The notes under the pieces were generated by a model, which saw only the letters and a program-made list of their open reading frames with translations, did not search any database and was not told the DNA's origin. The position numbers and the translations under genes are program-made. From NCBI RefSeq assembly GCF_900110065.1, contig NZ_FOCI01000012.1:47558-111557 (forward strand): DNA of 64,000 bases, written 5' to 3'. Source of the DNA: Loktanella fryxellensis (GTDB lineage: Bacteria; Pseudomonadota; Alphaproteobacteria; Rhodobacterales; Rhodobacteraceae). This document shows, piece by piece, positions 55,439 through 64,000 of this stretch (position 1 is its first letter; each line of letters starts with the position of its first letter).

Positions 55439-56326
55439 ATGACCCATGCGATGACGGCCTTTGCCAGCCGGACCGGACAGATGGACGGTGCCAGCTGGCA
55501 CTGGGACTTGCGTGGTCTGAACGGGCGCGGCCTCGATATCCGCACGCGGCTGCCGGACGGCATGGACCGGCTGGACCAGACGCTGCGCACCGCATTGGGC
55601 AAGGCGCTGCACCGGGGCAGCGTGACGGTGACTCTGCGCCTGACACGGTCGGCGCAGGATGCCGATCTGGCCCTGGACGAGGCACAGCTGGACCGGGTGC
55701 TGCGTGCCCTCGACCGGGTGCAGGAACGCGCCTATGCCGCCGGGGTCACGCTGGCGCAGCCCACCGCCGCCGACGTGCTGGCGACCCGTGGCGTGATCGG
55801 CGGGGCGGGCGATCAGGACGACGACACGGGCCTGTTCGCCGCACTGTGCACCGACATCGGGCCGCTGCTGTCGGATTTCACCGCCATGCGGGCGCACGAA
55901 GGGGCCGCGTTGCAGCACATCGTCGCCGACCAGCTGGACCGGATCAAGGTACTGACCGCCGACGCCCGCGCCGCCGCTACGGCCCGCCAGCCACGCCTGC
56001 GCCAATCCCTGCGCGACGCCTATGCCCGGATCATGGAAGTCACCGCAGCCGACGATGCACGCCTCGTGCAGGAACTCGCAATCCTGACCACCCGGCAGGA
56101 CGTGACCGAGGAGCTCGACCGCCTCGACGCCCATGTCGCCGCCGCCTGGGACATCATCGAGGACGACGCCCCCGCCGGACGCCGCCTCGATTTCCTGAGC
56201 CAGGAATTCATGCGCGAGGCTAATACCCTGTGCGCGAAATCGCAGGACAGCGACCTGACGCAGGTGGGGCTGGCGCTGAAGCTGGTCATCGACCAGCTGC
56301 GCGAACAGATCCAGAACGTGGAGTAA
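55439..56326 (+). CDS. YicC family endoribonuclease-like protein
   Basis: 295 residues from the ATG with GGAAGGAAG upstream. Start [20 protein letters not shown], conserved [11 protein letters not shown], and the C-terminal signature [20 protein letters not shown] followed by KSQDSDLT. YicC/YloC proteins are endoribonucleases of RNA turnover. Gmk follows after only 4 bases, a widely conserved order. Confidence 0.9.
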   Translation: MTHAMTAFASRTGQMDGASWHWDLRGLNGRGLDIRTRLPDGMDRLDQTLRTALGKALHRGSVTVTLRLTRSAQDADLALDEAQLDRVLRALDRVQERAYAAGVTLAQPTAADVLATRGVIGGAGDQDDDTGLFAALCTDIGPLLSDFTAMRAHEGAALQHIVADQLDRIKVLTADARAAATARQPRLRQSLRDAYARIMEVTAADDARLVQELAILTTRQDVTEELDRLDAHVAAAWDIIEDDAPAGRRLDFLSQEFMREANTLCAKSQDSDLTQVGLALKLVIDQLREQIQNVE

Positions 56327-56330
56327 GCCC

Positions 56331-56972
56331 TTGGCCCGTCGCGGACTTCTCATCATCCTGTCGTCGCCCTCGGGCGCGGGCAAATCGACCTTGGCGAAGC
56401 GTCTGATGGTGTGGGATGCGTCGCTGCGGTTCTCCGTCTCGGCCACCACGCGCAGCCCGCGCGCGGGCGAGGTGGACGGGACCGACTATCACTTCGTGGA
56501 CGAGGCGCACTTCCGCAAGCTGGTGGATGACCGCGACATGCTGGAACACGCCCGCGTCTTCGGCAACTACTACGGCAGCCCCAAGGCGCCGGTGCAGCAG
56601 GCCATCGACGCAGGCCGCGACGTGCTCTTCGACGTGGACTGGCAGGGCGCGCAGCAGATCGCCAATTCCGACCTGCGCGACGCGGTGCTGTCGATCTTCA
56701 TCCTGCCGCCCTCGATCACCGAACTGCACCGCCGCCTCGTGGAACGCGGTCAGGACGACGCCGACACCATCGCGGGCCGGATGCGCAAGAGCTGGGACGA
56801 GATCAGTCACTGGGACGGCTACGACTACGTGCTGGTGAACGACGATCTGGACCAGACCGAAGAACGTCTGCGCACCATCATCAGTGCCGAACGGCTGCGC
56901 CGCGCCCAGCAACCCGACCTGTTGGACCACGTCCGCACCCTGCAGCGCGAGTTCGAGGACCGGGGCGCATGA
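56331..56972 (+). CDS. gmk: Guanylate kinase
   Basis: 213 residues with a TTG start 4 bases after the yicC stop. P-loop [38 protein letters not shown]-binding region ([14 protein letters not shown]), and [11 protein letters not shown]. Phosphorylates GMP to GDP. The last bases overlap the next start (ATGA). Confidence 0.96.
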   Translation: MARRGLLIILSSPSGAGKSTLAKRLMVWDASLRFSVSATTRSPRAGEVDGTDYHFVDEAHFRKLVDDRDMLEHARVFGNYYGSPKAPVQQAIDAGRDVLFDVDWQGAQQIANSDLRDAVLSIFILPPSITELHRRLVERGQDDADTIAGRMRKSWDEISHWDGYDYVLVNDDLDQTEERLRTIISAERLRRAQQPDLLDHVRTLQREFEDRGA

Positions 56973-57493
56973 GCATCTACAGCTTCGACGGCCAAGCCCC
57001 CGAGATTGCGGCAGATGCGTGGATCGCACCCGGTGCGCATGTGATGGGCCGCGTGCGGATGGGCGCGGGGTCCAGCGTGTGGTTCGGGGCCACCCTGCGC
57101 GGTGACAACGATTGGATCAGCGTGGGTGAGGGCAGCAACGTGCAGGAAAACTGCGTGCTGCACACGGATATGGGCTTTCCGCTGAGCATCGGGGCGGGCT
57201 GCACCATCGGCCATGCCGCGATCCTGCATGGCTGCACCATCGGTGCTGACAGCCTGATCGGCATGGGTGCCACGGTGCTGAACGGCGCCGTGATCGGCGA
57301 AAATTGCCTGATCGGCGCCGGCGCACTGGTGACCGAAGGCAAGGTGATCCCCGCCGGATCGCTCGTCATGGGCGCACCCGGCAAGGTGGTCCGCCAGCTG
57401 GATGACGCCGCCATCGCTGGCCTGCGCCGGTCGGCAGAACATTACATGCAAAACGCCGCGCGGTTCGCGCGGGAACTGAAGGTGATCCGATGA
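56969..57493 (+). CDS. Gamma-class carbonic anhydrase-like hexapeptide protein
   Basis: 174 residues in a left-handed beta-helix (LbetaH): hexapeptide repeats such as [34 protein letters not shown] and [17 protein letters not shown]. The three zinc histidines of the family appear in [19 protein letters not shown]. YrdA/PaaY-like in length. It is coupled to gmk and metC by four-base overlaps; whether it has carbonic anhydrase activity is not settled by sequence. Confidence 0.85.
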   Translation: MSIYSFDGQAPEIAADAWIAPGAHVMGRVRMGAGSSVWFGATLRGDNDWISVGEGSNVQENCVLHTDMGFPLSIGAGCTIGHAAILHGCTIGADSLIGMGATVLNGAVIGENCLIGAGALVTEGKVIPAGSLVMGAPGKVVRQLDDAAIAGLRRSAEHYMQNAARFARELKVIR

Positions 57494-58680
57494 AGAAACC
57501 GCTGACCAGCATCGTGCGCCGCACCGACTGGCCCACCTCCGTCTCGCGCCCGGTTGTGACGCCGCTGCAACCTTCGGTCGTGTATTCCAGCCCGGACCCG
57601 GACGCCCTCGATGCGCAGTATGCGGATGCCTCCGGCTACACCTATGCCCGCGAAGGACATCCGAACGCGCAGGTGCTGGCCGAAAAGATCGACATGCTGG
57701 AAGGGGTTGATCCCGCTTCCGGCGGCGGCATCGTCACCGGGTCGGGCATGTCGGCCATCGGTGCGGTGTTCCTCGGCCTGCTGAAAGCAGGCGATCATGT
57801 GCTGGGCGGCGACCAGCTCTATGGCCGCAGCTTGCGGCTCATGGCGCAGGATCTGCCGCGTCTGGGGATCGAGACGTCGCTGGCCGATCCCACCGACGCC
57901 GCCGCGATGGCCGCCGCGATCCGCCCCAATACCCGCATGATCCTCGTCGAGGTGGTGTCGAACCCAACGATCCGCGTGGCCGACATGGAAGGGATCGTGG
58001 CACTAGCCCGCGACCGCGGCATCCTGTTGATGGTGGATAATACCTTCACGACTCCCGTGGCTTACAAGCCGCTTCTTTCCGGTGCGGACATCGTGATCCA
58101 TTCGGTCACCAAATTGCTGGCGGGTCATTCGGACGCCACGCTGGGCTATGTCGCAACGCAAGATGCGGACCTGCGCCGCAAGATCAACGACGCCAACGTC
58201 ACATGGGGCCTGACACCCAGCCCCTTCGACTGCTGGCTGGCGGAACGCGGGCTGCATTCGTTCCACCTGCGCCACCGCGCGGCGCAGGACAATGCCCGCC
58301 GTCTGGCCGATGCGCTGGCGGGCATGGCGGGGGTAAAGCAGGTCCTTTATCCCACCCGCAGCGATCACCCCGACCACAACCGCGCCGTGGCGCTGCTGGG
58401 CGGGCAGGGCGGCAACATGCTGTCGTTTGCGCTGCACGGCGGACGCGATGCGGCCAACCGCCTGACGCGGGCCGCGCCAGAGATCGCCTTTGCCCCCACG
58501 CTGGGCGATATCGGCACGACCCTGTCGCATCCGCCGTCGTCGTCGCACCGCGGCCTGACACCAGAGGGGCGCGCGGCGCTGGGTATCACCGAAGGCTTCT
58601 TCCGCGTCTCGGTCGGGGTCGAGGATGCCGATCTGCTGATCGCGGAATTCGGCGCCGCCGTCGCCGCCGCCAGCGACTGA
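57490..58680 (+). CDS. metC: Cystathionine beta-lyase-type PLP enzyme
   Basis: 396 residues. Cys/Met metabolism PLP family: GYTYAREGHPNAQVLAEKID, the PLP lysine in VIHSVTKLLAGHSDATLGYV (about 204), and the C-terminal SHRGLTPEGRAALGI. It cleaves C-S bonds of cystathionine in methionine synthesis. The family overlaps with cystathionine gamma-synthase and lyase, so the exact reaction is inferred. The start overlaps the LbetaH gene by four bases. Confidence 0.85.
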   Translation: MKKPLTSIVRRTDWPTSVSRPVVTPLQPSVVYSSPDPDALDAQYADASGYTYAREGHPNAQVLAEKIDMLEGVDPASGGGIVTGSGMSAIGAVFLGLLKAGDHVLGGDQLYGRSLRLMAQDLPRLGIETSLADPTDAAAMAAAIRPNTRMILVEVVSNPTIRVADMEGIVALARDRGILLMVDNTFTTPVAYKPLLSGADIVIHSVTKLLAGHSDATLGYVATQDADLRRKINDANVTWGLTPSPFDCWLAERGLHSFHLRHRAAQDNARRLADALAGMAGVKQVLYPTRSDHPDHNRAVALLGGQGGNMLSFALHGGRDAANRLTRAAPEIAFAPTLGDIGTTLSHPPSSSHRGLTPEGRAALGITEGFFRVSVGVEDADLLIAEFGAAVAAASD

Positions 58681-58693
58681 AAGGGGGCAGCCC

Positions 58694-59728
58694 ATGGACC
58701 GCGACAGTGCCACCATCGCCGTCGCGGCGCTGCCGTTTCCGGTCATGCTGATCGATGCAGGCCAGACGGTCGCGGCGATCAGCCCGTCACTGGCCGCTGT
58801 GCTGGGCGATCACGTCGTGGGGCGGCACTACATCAACGCCCTGCGCCAGCCCATCACGCTGGAGGCGATCGAGAGCGCCATGCGCACGGGCACCCCGTGC
58901 CAGACCCGCTGGCTGGGCCGCGACGGCGGGCGCGACACGACGTGGCTGGTCCACGTCAGCCCCGACCGCGATGCCATCGTGCTGACCTTCGAGGACCGGA
59001 CCGCGGCGGAGGAGGTGGGGCAGTTGCGCCGCGATTTCGTCGCCAACGTCAGCCACGAGTTGCGCACGCCACTGACCGCGCTGCTGGGGTTCATCGAGAC
59101 GCTGCGCGGCGCGGCCCGCAACGATCCCGTGGCGCGCGACCGGTTTCTGGGCATCATGGAACGTGAAAGCCTGCGCATGACCACGCTGGTCGACGACCTG
59201 CTGTCGCTGAGCCGGGTCGAGGAAAACGAACGGATGCGGCCCGCCGGTGCCGTGGCGCTGAACAGCCTCGTCATGGGCACCCTCGCGGATCTGGAGCCTG
59301 TCATCGCCGCCTCCGGCGTGGCGGTGACGCTGACCGACCACAGTGCGGGTGCGCATGTGCTGGCCGATGCCAACCAGCTGCGGCAGGTGATCGGCAACCT
59401 GATCGAGAACGCGGTGAAATACGGCGGCAGCGGTGGTGTCCTGATCGTCGATCTTGACGCGCCAGCCTATCAGCAATCGCTGCGGGCTTTGGGCGTGGCC
59501 GTCCATGTGCGCGACCGCGGACCGGGGATTGCGGCACACCACATCCCGCGCCTGACCGAACGCTTCTACCGCGTCGACACCCACCGCAGCCGCGAGCTGG
59601 GTGGCACGGGTCTGGGGTTGGCCATCGTCAAGCATATCGTGAACCGGCACCGGGGCCGCATGACGATCCACAGCACGCTGGGGCAGGGCACCACCTTCAG
59701 CGTCGTTCTACCGGTGGCGCAGCCCTAG
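58694..59728 (+). CDS. phoR: PhoR-like sensor histidine kinase
   Basis: 344 residues with AAAGGGGG upstream. N-terminal PAS-like sensor (about 10-105) without a membrane segment, then HisKA box FVANVSHELRTPLTALLGFI, N-box IGNLIENAVKYG and G-boxes RDRGPGIAAHHIPRL and GGTGLGLAIVKHIV. It matches the PhoR phosphate-starvation kinase of the Pho regulon, in the cytoplasmic form seen in Rhodobacteraceae. phoU lies 630 bp downstream, but pstSCAB is absent between them. Confidence 0.82.
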   Translation: MDRDSATIAVAALPFPVMLIDAGQTVAAISPSLAAVLGDHVVGRHYINALRQPITLEAIESAMRTGTPCQTRWLGRDGGRDTTWLVHVSPDRDAIVLTFEDRTAAEEVGQLRRDFVANVSHELRTPLTALLGFIETLRGAARNDPVARDRFLGIMERESLRMTTLVDDLLSLSRVEENERMRPAGAVALNSLVMGTLADLEPVIAASGVAVTLTDHSAGAHVLADANQLRQVIGNLIENAVKYGGSGGVLIVDLDAPAYQQSLRALGVAVHVRDRGPGIAAHHIPRLTERFYRVDTHRSRELGGTGLGLAIVKHIVNRHRGRMTIHSTLGQGTTFSVVLPVAQP

Positions 59729-60204
59729 CCGCGGTCCGGCGTCAGCCTGTCGCGGGCCGCATCGCGCGTGGTTATGGGCACCGCGTCGCCCGCGCGCGCC
59801 AGACCGTAGGGCGGCATCCCGGAATAGATCGCCTCGAACCCGCCTGCCGGAATGAGGTAGGTTTCGTGCCAGATGCCGACCGCGCCGCGGCTGTCGCGCA
59901 AGCGGCGGTTGAAGGCGGCCCAGGCGGGGAAATGCGCCCGGTCCGGGGCGCGGGCATAGGCTTCCAACGCGTCGAAGCTGCGCCAGTATTGCACGGTGCA
60001 GCGCATGCTGATCCCGTTGTGGCCCAGAAACCCGGTCTGTGTGCGGGGCGCGCGGTCAAGCTCCTGCAGCATCCGCGGCATGGCGGCCAGCGACGGCACC
60101 CACAGGTCCGGACGCCACCACGCATTGATCCGCATCCCCAGCAGGAACACCACGAAATCGCCGCTGATCCGGGCGGTCATGCGGCGCGGGTCGATGGGGG
60201 CCAT
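59725..60204 (-). CDS. DUF4188 domain protein
   Basis: 159 residues. FVVFLLGMRINAWWRPDLWV, MPRMLQEL, QTGFLGHN, VQYWRSFDALEAYARAPD, and GIWHETYLIPAGGFEAIYSG are the DUF4188 pattern, a monooxygenase-like ferredoxin fold with no proven function. It is convergent with phoR, overlapping by 4 bases, and divergent from phoU. Confidence 0.84.
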   Translation of the reverse strand: MAPIDPRRMTARISGDFVVFLLGMRINAWWRPDLWVPSLAAMPRMLQELDRAPRTQTGFLGHNGISMRCTVQYWRSFDALEAYARAPDRAHFPAWAAFNRRLRDSRGAVGIWHETYLIPAGGFEAIYSGMPPYGLARAGDAVPITTRDAARDRLTPDRG

Positions 60205-60358
60205 GGCGCATCTTTCGGCAACTGCACGCCGTCATCATAGCGGTGGCCCTGCACCGCGTCTGCATCAACCTTAGTCATGTCATGGTCCTGTTGGACTTTG
60301 CAGCCAAGGTGCCTACGATCGAACATGATGACAGGCCCGTCTCGAAAGGATGACACCC

Positions 60359-61069
60359 ATGCCGAATCAGCACATCTCGTCTGCCTACGACCGCGATCTG
60401 GACGGGATCACCACCCTCATCATGAAAATGGGCGGTCTGGTCGAAGAGGCGATCCTGCATGCCACGCAGGGGCTTGTGACGCGCGACGTGGAACTGGCCG
60501 AGCGTGTCCGCGCAGGCGACAAGGCCATCGACGCGCTCGAGTTCCAGATCAACGAAGAGGCGGCCCGCACCATCGCGCTGCGCGCCCCCGTGGGTCGCGA
60601 CCTGCGGGTGCTGTTGACGGTGCTGCGGTTGGCCGCGTCGCTGGAACGGATCGGCGACTATGCCAAGAACATGGCCAAGCGCACCTCCGTGCTGGTGGAC
60701 ATGCCGCCGATCCAGGGCGCCGAGGCGTCCCTGCGGCGCATGGCACGCGAGGTGCAGGGCATGCTGCGCGACACGCTGGATGCCTATACCCGCAGCGACG
60801 TGGCGCTGGCCGAGGACGTGCGCCAGCACGATCAGGACGTGGACCAGATGTACAACGCGCTGTTCCGCGAATTCCTGACCCACATGATGGAGGACCCGCG
60901 CAACATTACCGCCTGCATGCACCTGCATTTCATGGCCAAGAACATCGAGCGGATGGGCGATCTGACCACCAACATGGCCGAACAGGTGATCTATCTGTCC
61001 ACCGGCACGATGCCCGACGATCCGCGCCCCAAGAGCGACACGACATCGACCCTGACGACATTGAATTGA
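60359..61069 (+). CDS. phoU: Phosphate transport regulator PhoU
   Basis: 236 residues from the ATG at 60359 with AAAGGA 8 bases upstream; the in-frame ATG at 60350 is too close to that site. Start HISSAYDRDLDGITTLIMKM, two PhoU helical repeats, and metal-binding ERIGDYAKNMAKR and ERMGDLTTNMAEQ motifs. PhoU damps PhoR signalling through the Pst transporter. Here it stands without pstSCAB. Confidence 0.92.
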   Translation: MPNQHISSAYDRDLDGITTLIMKMGGLVEEAILHATQGLVTRDVELAERVRAGDKAIDALEFQINEEAARTIALRAPVGRDLRVLLTVLRLAASLERIGDYAKNMAKRTSVLVDMPPIQGAEASLRRMAREVQGMLRDTLDAYTRSDVALAEDVRQHDQDVDQMYNALFREFLTHMMEDPRNITACMHLHFMAKNIERMGDLTTNMAEQVIYLSTGTMPDDPRPKSDTTSTLTTLN

Positions 61070-61075
61070 GCGGGA

Positions 61076-62476
61076 TCAGTCGGCCCAGGGACCGTGGAAA
61101 TCGGTGCCGTCCCGGTCGAGCCGTTCGAATCCGTGCCGACCGAAGAAATCCCGCTGTCCCTGCAACAGGTTGGCGGTGCCCCGATGGGTGCGCATCGTGT
61201 CGAAATATGCAAGCGCCGACGACAGCGCGGGTACCGGCAGGCCGTGCAGCGCCGCCTGTGCCACCACCTTGCGCAAGGTGACATGGGTGTCGCGCAACAG
61301 GTCGGTGAACGGCGCCGACAGCATCAGGTTCGCGTCCGACCGCGCCAGCGCCGTCGCCATGTCGTCCAGCATCACGGAGCGGATGATGCATCCCGCGCGC
61401 CAGACCTTAGCGATGTCGGGCAGGGGCAGGGGCCAGTCGAACGCCCGTGCCGCGGCGTCGATCATGGCAAAGCCCTGCGCATAGCAGATGATCTTGCCGG
61501 CGATCAGCGCGCGTTCCAGATCGGTGGCGGTCAGCGCATCGCCCATGGCTTGCGGGGCTGCACCGAACGCCGCCTGACCCTGTGCCCGTTCGTCGCGCCG
61601 CGACGACAGGTTGCGGGCGGCGACGGCAGCCTCGATCACCGGAACCGGCGCGCCCAGATGCTGCGCCTCGATCGCCGTCCAGCGCCCGGTGCCCTTCTGG
61701 CCCGCCGCATCGGTGATGATGTCGAGCAGGGGTTGCCCGGTCAGCGTATCGGTCGCGGCCGCGACGTGGCCAGAGATCTCGATCAGATATGACGCAAGCG
61801 CGCCGTCGTTCCATGTCCGGAACGTCTTGGCGATCGCCGCGTTGTCCAGACCCATGCCGTCACGCAGGATGCCGTAGACCTCGGCGATCATCTGCATGTC
61901 GGCATATTCGATGCCGTTGTGCACGGCCTTGACGAAATGACCGGCGCCCGCCGGGCCCATCCATGTGGCACACGGGACGCCGTCGTGGCTGGCCGCGATG
62001 GCGGTCAGGATCGGCGCGACCCGGTCCCAGTCGGCGCGGTCGCCACCGGCCATGATCGACGGGCCGTGTCGCGCGCCATCCTCGCCGCCCGACACCCCGA
62101 TGCCCATGAAGCGCACGTCACCTGCCGCCGCCGCGCGGCGGTTGGTGTCGTGGAAATCGGCGTTGCCCGCGTCGATAATCAGATCGCCAGCATCCAGCAG
62201 CGGGGTCAGCGCCGCAATCTGGTCGTCCACGGCCTGACCTGCCGGCACCATCAGGATGATCGCGCGGGGCCGCGACAGGGCGGCGACAAAGTCCTGCAAA
62301 CCCTCGGTGGGCGTGATGCGCGCGGCCAGATCGCCCGCCTGAACTGCAAAGTCGCGCGTGACTTGTGTCGTGCGGTTGAAGACCGCGATTCGGAACCCCT
62401 TGTTGGCGATGTTGAGGGCGAGTGCCGCCCCCATGGTGCCAAGGCCCAGCAGGCCGATCTGTGACGTGGTCATCAT
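61076..62476 (-). CDS. gndA: 6-Phosphogluconate dehydrogenase (decarboxylating)
   Basis: 466 residues. NADP Rossmann fold: IGLLGLGTMGAALALNIANK, substrate loop GVSGGEDGARHGPSIMAGG, catalytic VKAVHNGIEYADMQMIAE with the lysine and asparagine, and GQKGTGRWTAIEA. Third enzyme of the oxidative pentose phosphate pathway, giving ribulose 5-phosphate, CO2 and NADPH. The first of two adjacent in-frame ATGs is used. It converges with phoU. Confidence 0.93.
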   Translation of the reverse strand: MMTTSQIGLLGLGTMGAALALNIANKGFRIAVFNRTTQVTRDFAVQAGDLAARITPTEGLQDFVAALSRPRAIILMVPAGQAVDDQIAALTPLLDAGDLIIDAGNADFHDTNRRAAAAGDVRFMGIGVSGGEDGARHGPSIMAGGDRADWDRVAPILTAIAASHDGVPCATWMGPAGAGHFVKAVHNGIEYADMQMIAEVYGILRDGMGLDNAAIAKTFRTWNDGALASYLIEISGHVAAATDTLTGQPLLDIITDAAGQKGTGRWTAIEAQHLGAPVPVIEAAVAARNLSSRRDERAQGQAAFGAAPQAMGDALTATDLERALIAGKIICYAQGFAMIDAAARAFDWPLPLPDIAKVWRAGCIIRSVMLDDMATALARSDANLMLSAPFTDLLRDTHVTLRKVVAQAALHGLPVPALSSALAYFDTMRTHRGTANLLQGQRDFFGRHGFERLDRDGTDFHGPWAD

Positions 62477-62623
62477 GCGCTCCGTGTTGATCTTGATCTG
62501 AAATAGGTCGGATGGTGCGGGCCGACAGGTGCGTCGGCCCGCACATGGGGTGTGCGGGCGTTTCGTCATTGCGACCCTGCGCCGACGCGATCATCATGAC
62601 GGGTAGGCGAGGGAGGCTGGCCG

Positions 62624-63646
62624 ATGACCGACGACCCCGACATGGCTGCCATTGCGACCTGGGTGGATGGACGGCTGCCGGGCCTGGACGGGCCCGTGCG
62701 GCTGCACCGATTTCAGGTCGGCCAGAGCAATCCGACGTATCGCATCCAGACCGAGGCTGGCGACTACGTTCTGCGGCGCAAGCCGTTGGGCACGTTGCTG
62801 AAATCCGCGCATGCGGTGGAACGGGAATACGCCGTGCAACGCGCGCTGCAGGGCACCGTTGTGCCCGTGCCGCGCATGCATCTGCTGTGCGAGGATGCGG
62901 GCGTCATCGGTGCGCCGTTCTATCTGATGGATCACGTGGCGGGGCGCAGCTTCGACGACCCGCGACTGCCGAACCAGTCGCCGTCCAAGCGTGCCGCGAT
63001 CATGGATGCCATGAACGCCACGCTGGCCGCAATCCACTTGGTCGATCCGGTGGCGGCAGGCCTTGGCGGTTATGGCCCTGACGGCGACTATTACGCGCGC
63101 CAGATCGCGCGCTGGATCAAGCAATACAGCGCCAGCGCGACAGAGGACATGGCGGCGATGGATCAACTGATCGACTGGCTGCAGGCCAACCGGCCAGCCG
63201 ACGATGGGCGCCGCACGCTGGTGCATGGCGACTACCGCATCGACAACCTGCTGTTCGCGCAGGGTGGCACCGATGTCGTGGCCGTCCTCGATTGGGAGCT
63301 GTCGACGCTGGGCCATCCGTTCGCGGATCTTGCAGGGGTCATCATGCAGTGGCGGATGCCGCCGGGGCCGGATGGGCGTGGCCTTGCCGGCGTGGACCGC
63401 GCGGCGCTGGGTCTGCCATCGGACGCCGATTTCATCGCGGCCTATTGCGCGCGGATGGGATTGCCGGGGATCGACGGGTTCGGCTTCTACCTCGCGTTCT
63501 GCTTCTTTCGCATGGGCGCGATCCTGCAGGGCGTCAAGCGGCGCGGTCTGGACGGCAACGCCGCCAACCCGGAAAAGGCCGCGAAACTCGGCGCCTACGC
63601 ACCGGAGTTCGCACGGCAGGGCTTGCTGGCCGCGCGCGAAGGCTGA
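62624..63646 (+). CDS. Phosphotransferase family protein (ACAD10/11 kinase-like)
   Basis: 340 residues. APH fold: FQVGQSNPTYRIQTEAGDYV, LRRKPLGTLLKSAHAVEREY, catalytic LVHGDYRIDNLLF and metal-binding VVAVLDWELSTLGHPFADLA. It matches the kinase-like domain found next to acyl-CoA dehydrogenases (ACAD10/11), recently linked in animals to 4-hydroxy acid phosphorylation. Here no acyl-CoA dehydrogenase gene is adjacent. The IS fragment begins just downstream. Confidence 0.88.
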   Translation: MTDDPDMAAIATWVDGRLPGLDGPVRLHRFQVGQSNPTYRIQTEAGDYVLRRKPLGTLLKSAHAVEREYAVQRALQGTVVPVPRMHLLCEDAGVIGAPFYLMDHVAGRSFDDPRLPNQSPSKRAAIMDAMNATLAAIHLVDPVAAGLGGYGPDGDYYARQIARWIKQYSASATEDMAAMDQLIDWLQANRPADDGRRTLVHGDYRIDNLLFAQGGTDVVAVLDWELSTLGHPFADLAGVIMQWRMPPGPDGRGLAGVDRAALGLPSDADFIAAYCARMGLPGIDGFGFYLAFCFFRMGAILQGVKRRGLDGNAANPEKAAKLGAYAPEFARQGLLAAREG

Positions 63647-63659
63647 TGGACACCCTGCA

Positions 63660-64000
63660 TATTGCTGTTGCAACCAAGTTGAAATGTCCCTCGGTGCGCA
63701 AAGTAGAAATGTCCCATGTGCGGTGTCGCGCATGGCTGGGCAGGGCGGAGACCTCATCTATCGCAGCCCTGACCAGCCATGCCTTTCCGGTCATTCGGCG
63801 GGATGTGGCGCGGCAGCTTTTTCCTTCGCCCTGCGCGCGAGTTTGGAATTCCAGCCTTCGGTATTGCGCCGACCGTTGGGGACATAGACCGTCGCCTGTT
63901 TGCCTGCGCGACGCGGCTTGGGAGGTGCCTTGTCCTGTGCGGCCTTGATATGCTCCAGCACCGCGCTGAGGTGCTTGTTCTCGGTGATTGCCGCATGCGT
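63660..64000 (-). mobile_element. End of an insertion sequence, cut by the window edge
   Basis: After the phosphotransferase gene come two direct copies of GAAATGTCCC (63681-63690 and 63706-63715), 25 bp apart, as in the subterminal binding sites of some transposases. The C-terminus of a transposase follows on the minus strand. The exact IS boundary and family were not determined; an ISNCY-type element is a guess. Confidence 0.5.
63791..64000 (-). CDS. Transposase, C-terminal part only
   Basis: An open frame of 69 codons entering from the right edge and stopping at TGA (63793-63791). The visible protein is ITENKHLSAVLEHIKAAQDK, then a Pro/Lys/Arg-rich stretch and NGRRNTEGWNSKLARRAKEK. Such charged C-termini after a DDE domain are common in IS transposases; the catalytic part is outside. 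Identification rests mainly on the adjacent GAAATGTCCC repeats. Confidence 0.45.
   Translation of the reverse strand, partial: THAAITENKHLSAVLEHIKAAQDKAPPKPRRAGKQATVYVPNGRRNTEGWNSKLARRAKEKAAAPHPAE

Noticed and set aside
60270..60300. Repeated GTCAT motifs upstream of phoU as a possible Pho box
   Set aside because: Spacing does not fit the 11-bp periodic Pho-box repeat and only part of the consensus is present.

Overview
The window is GC-rich chromosomal DNA from an alphaproteobacterium, most likely the Rhodobacteraceae (Roseobacter group). Evidence: an isc/suf operon led by an IscR that lacks the usual cysteine triad, a circularly permuted two-piece tmRNA gene, an alpha-type SspB adaptor, a fumC-DUF4169-ribbon-helix-helix cluster, an RNase E with an acidic insert in its S1 domain, and class II DAHP synthase. 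No plasmid, prophage or CRISPR was seen. The only mobile DNA is a transposase fragment at the right edge.

Layout. 0-13.6 kb: housekeeping and envelope genes (pepA end, holC, aspartic protease, MarC, ABC-F ATPase, Na+/alanine symporter, YceI, ndk, small membrane proteins, TfoX-like protein, DEAD helicase with a repeat tail, CPBP protease, tandem HD protein, hydrolase). 13.7-21.9 kb: iron-sulfur assembly operon iscR - cysteine desulfurase - sufB - beta-helix protein - DUF486 - sufC - sufD - two YIP1-like membrane proteins - sufS. 21.9-23.1 kb: an overlapping pair, FeeM-type N-acyltransferase plus ICMT-like membrane methyltransferase. 23.4-23.7 kb: two tRNAs. 24-28.9 kb: purMN, rnd, sufE, radical SAM. 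29-30.8 kb: degraded MprF-like gene. 31.2-32.8 kb: purCSQ. 32.9-36 kb: DctB/DctD-type two-component system. 36.4-39.2 kb: rne. 39.3-43.3 kb: tusA-like, ccdA-like, hydrolase + P450. 43.2-47.5 kb: fumC cluster, sspB, tmRNA, pssA-psd. 47.6-53 kb: branched-chain amino-acid ABC transporter. 53-64 kb: DAHP synthase, PAS protein, yicC-gmk-gammaCA-metC, phoR, phoU, gnd, phosphotransferase, IS end.

How genes work together. The Suf genes form one translationally coupled scaffold/desulfurase module, with sufE apart at 27 kb. A 17-bp palindrome lies upstream of iscR. A near-copy sits inside the desulfurase gene, written in rare codons and followed by a possible -35/-10 pair, which suggests a second regulated promoter driving sufB onward. 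tmRNA and its ClpXP adaptor SspB are neighbours. pssA and psd together make phosphatidylethanolamine. The FeeM/ICMT pair is the best candidate for an undescribed system: it could acylate an amino acid and then methyl-esterify it.
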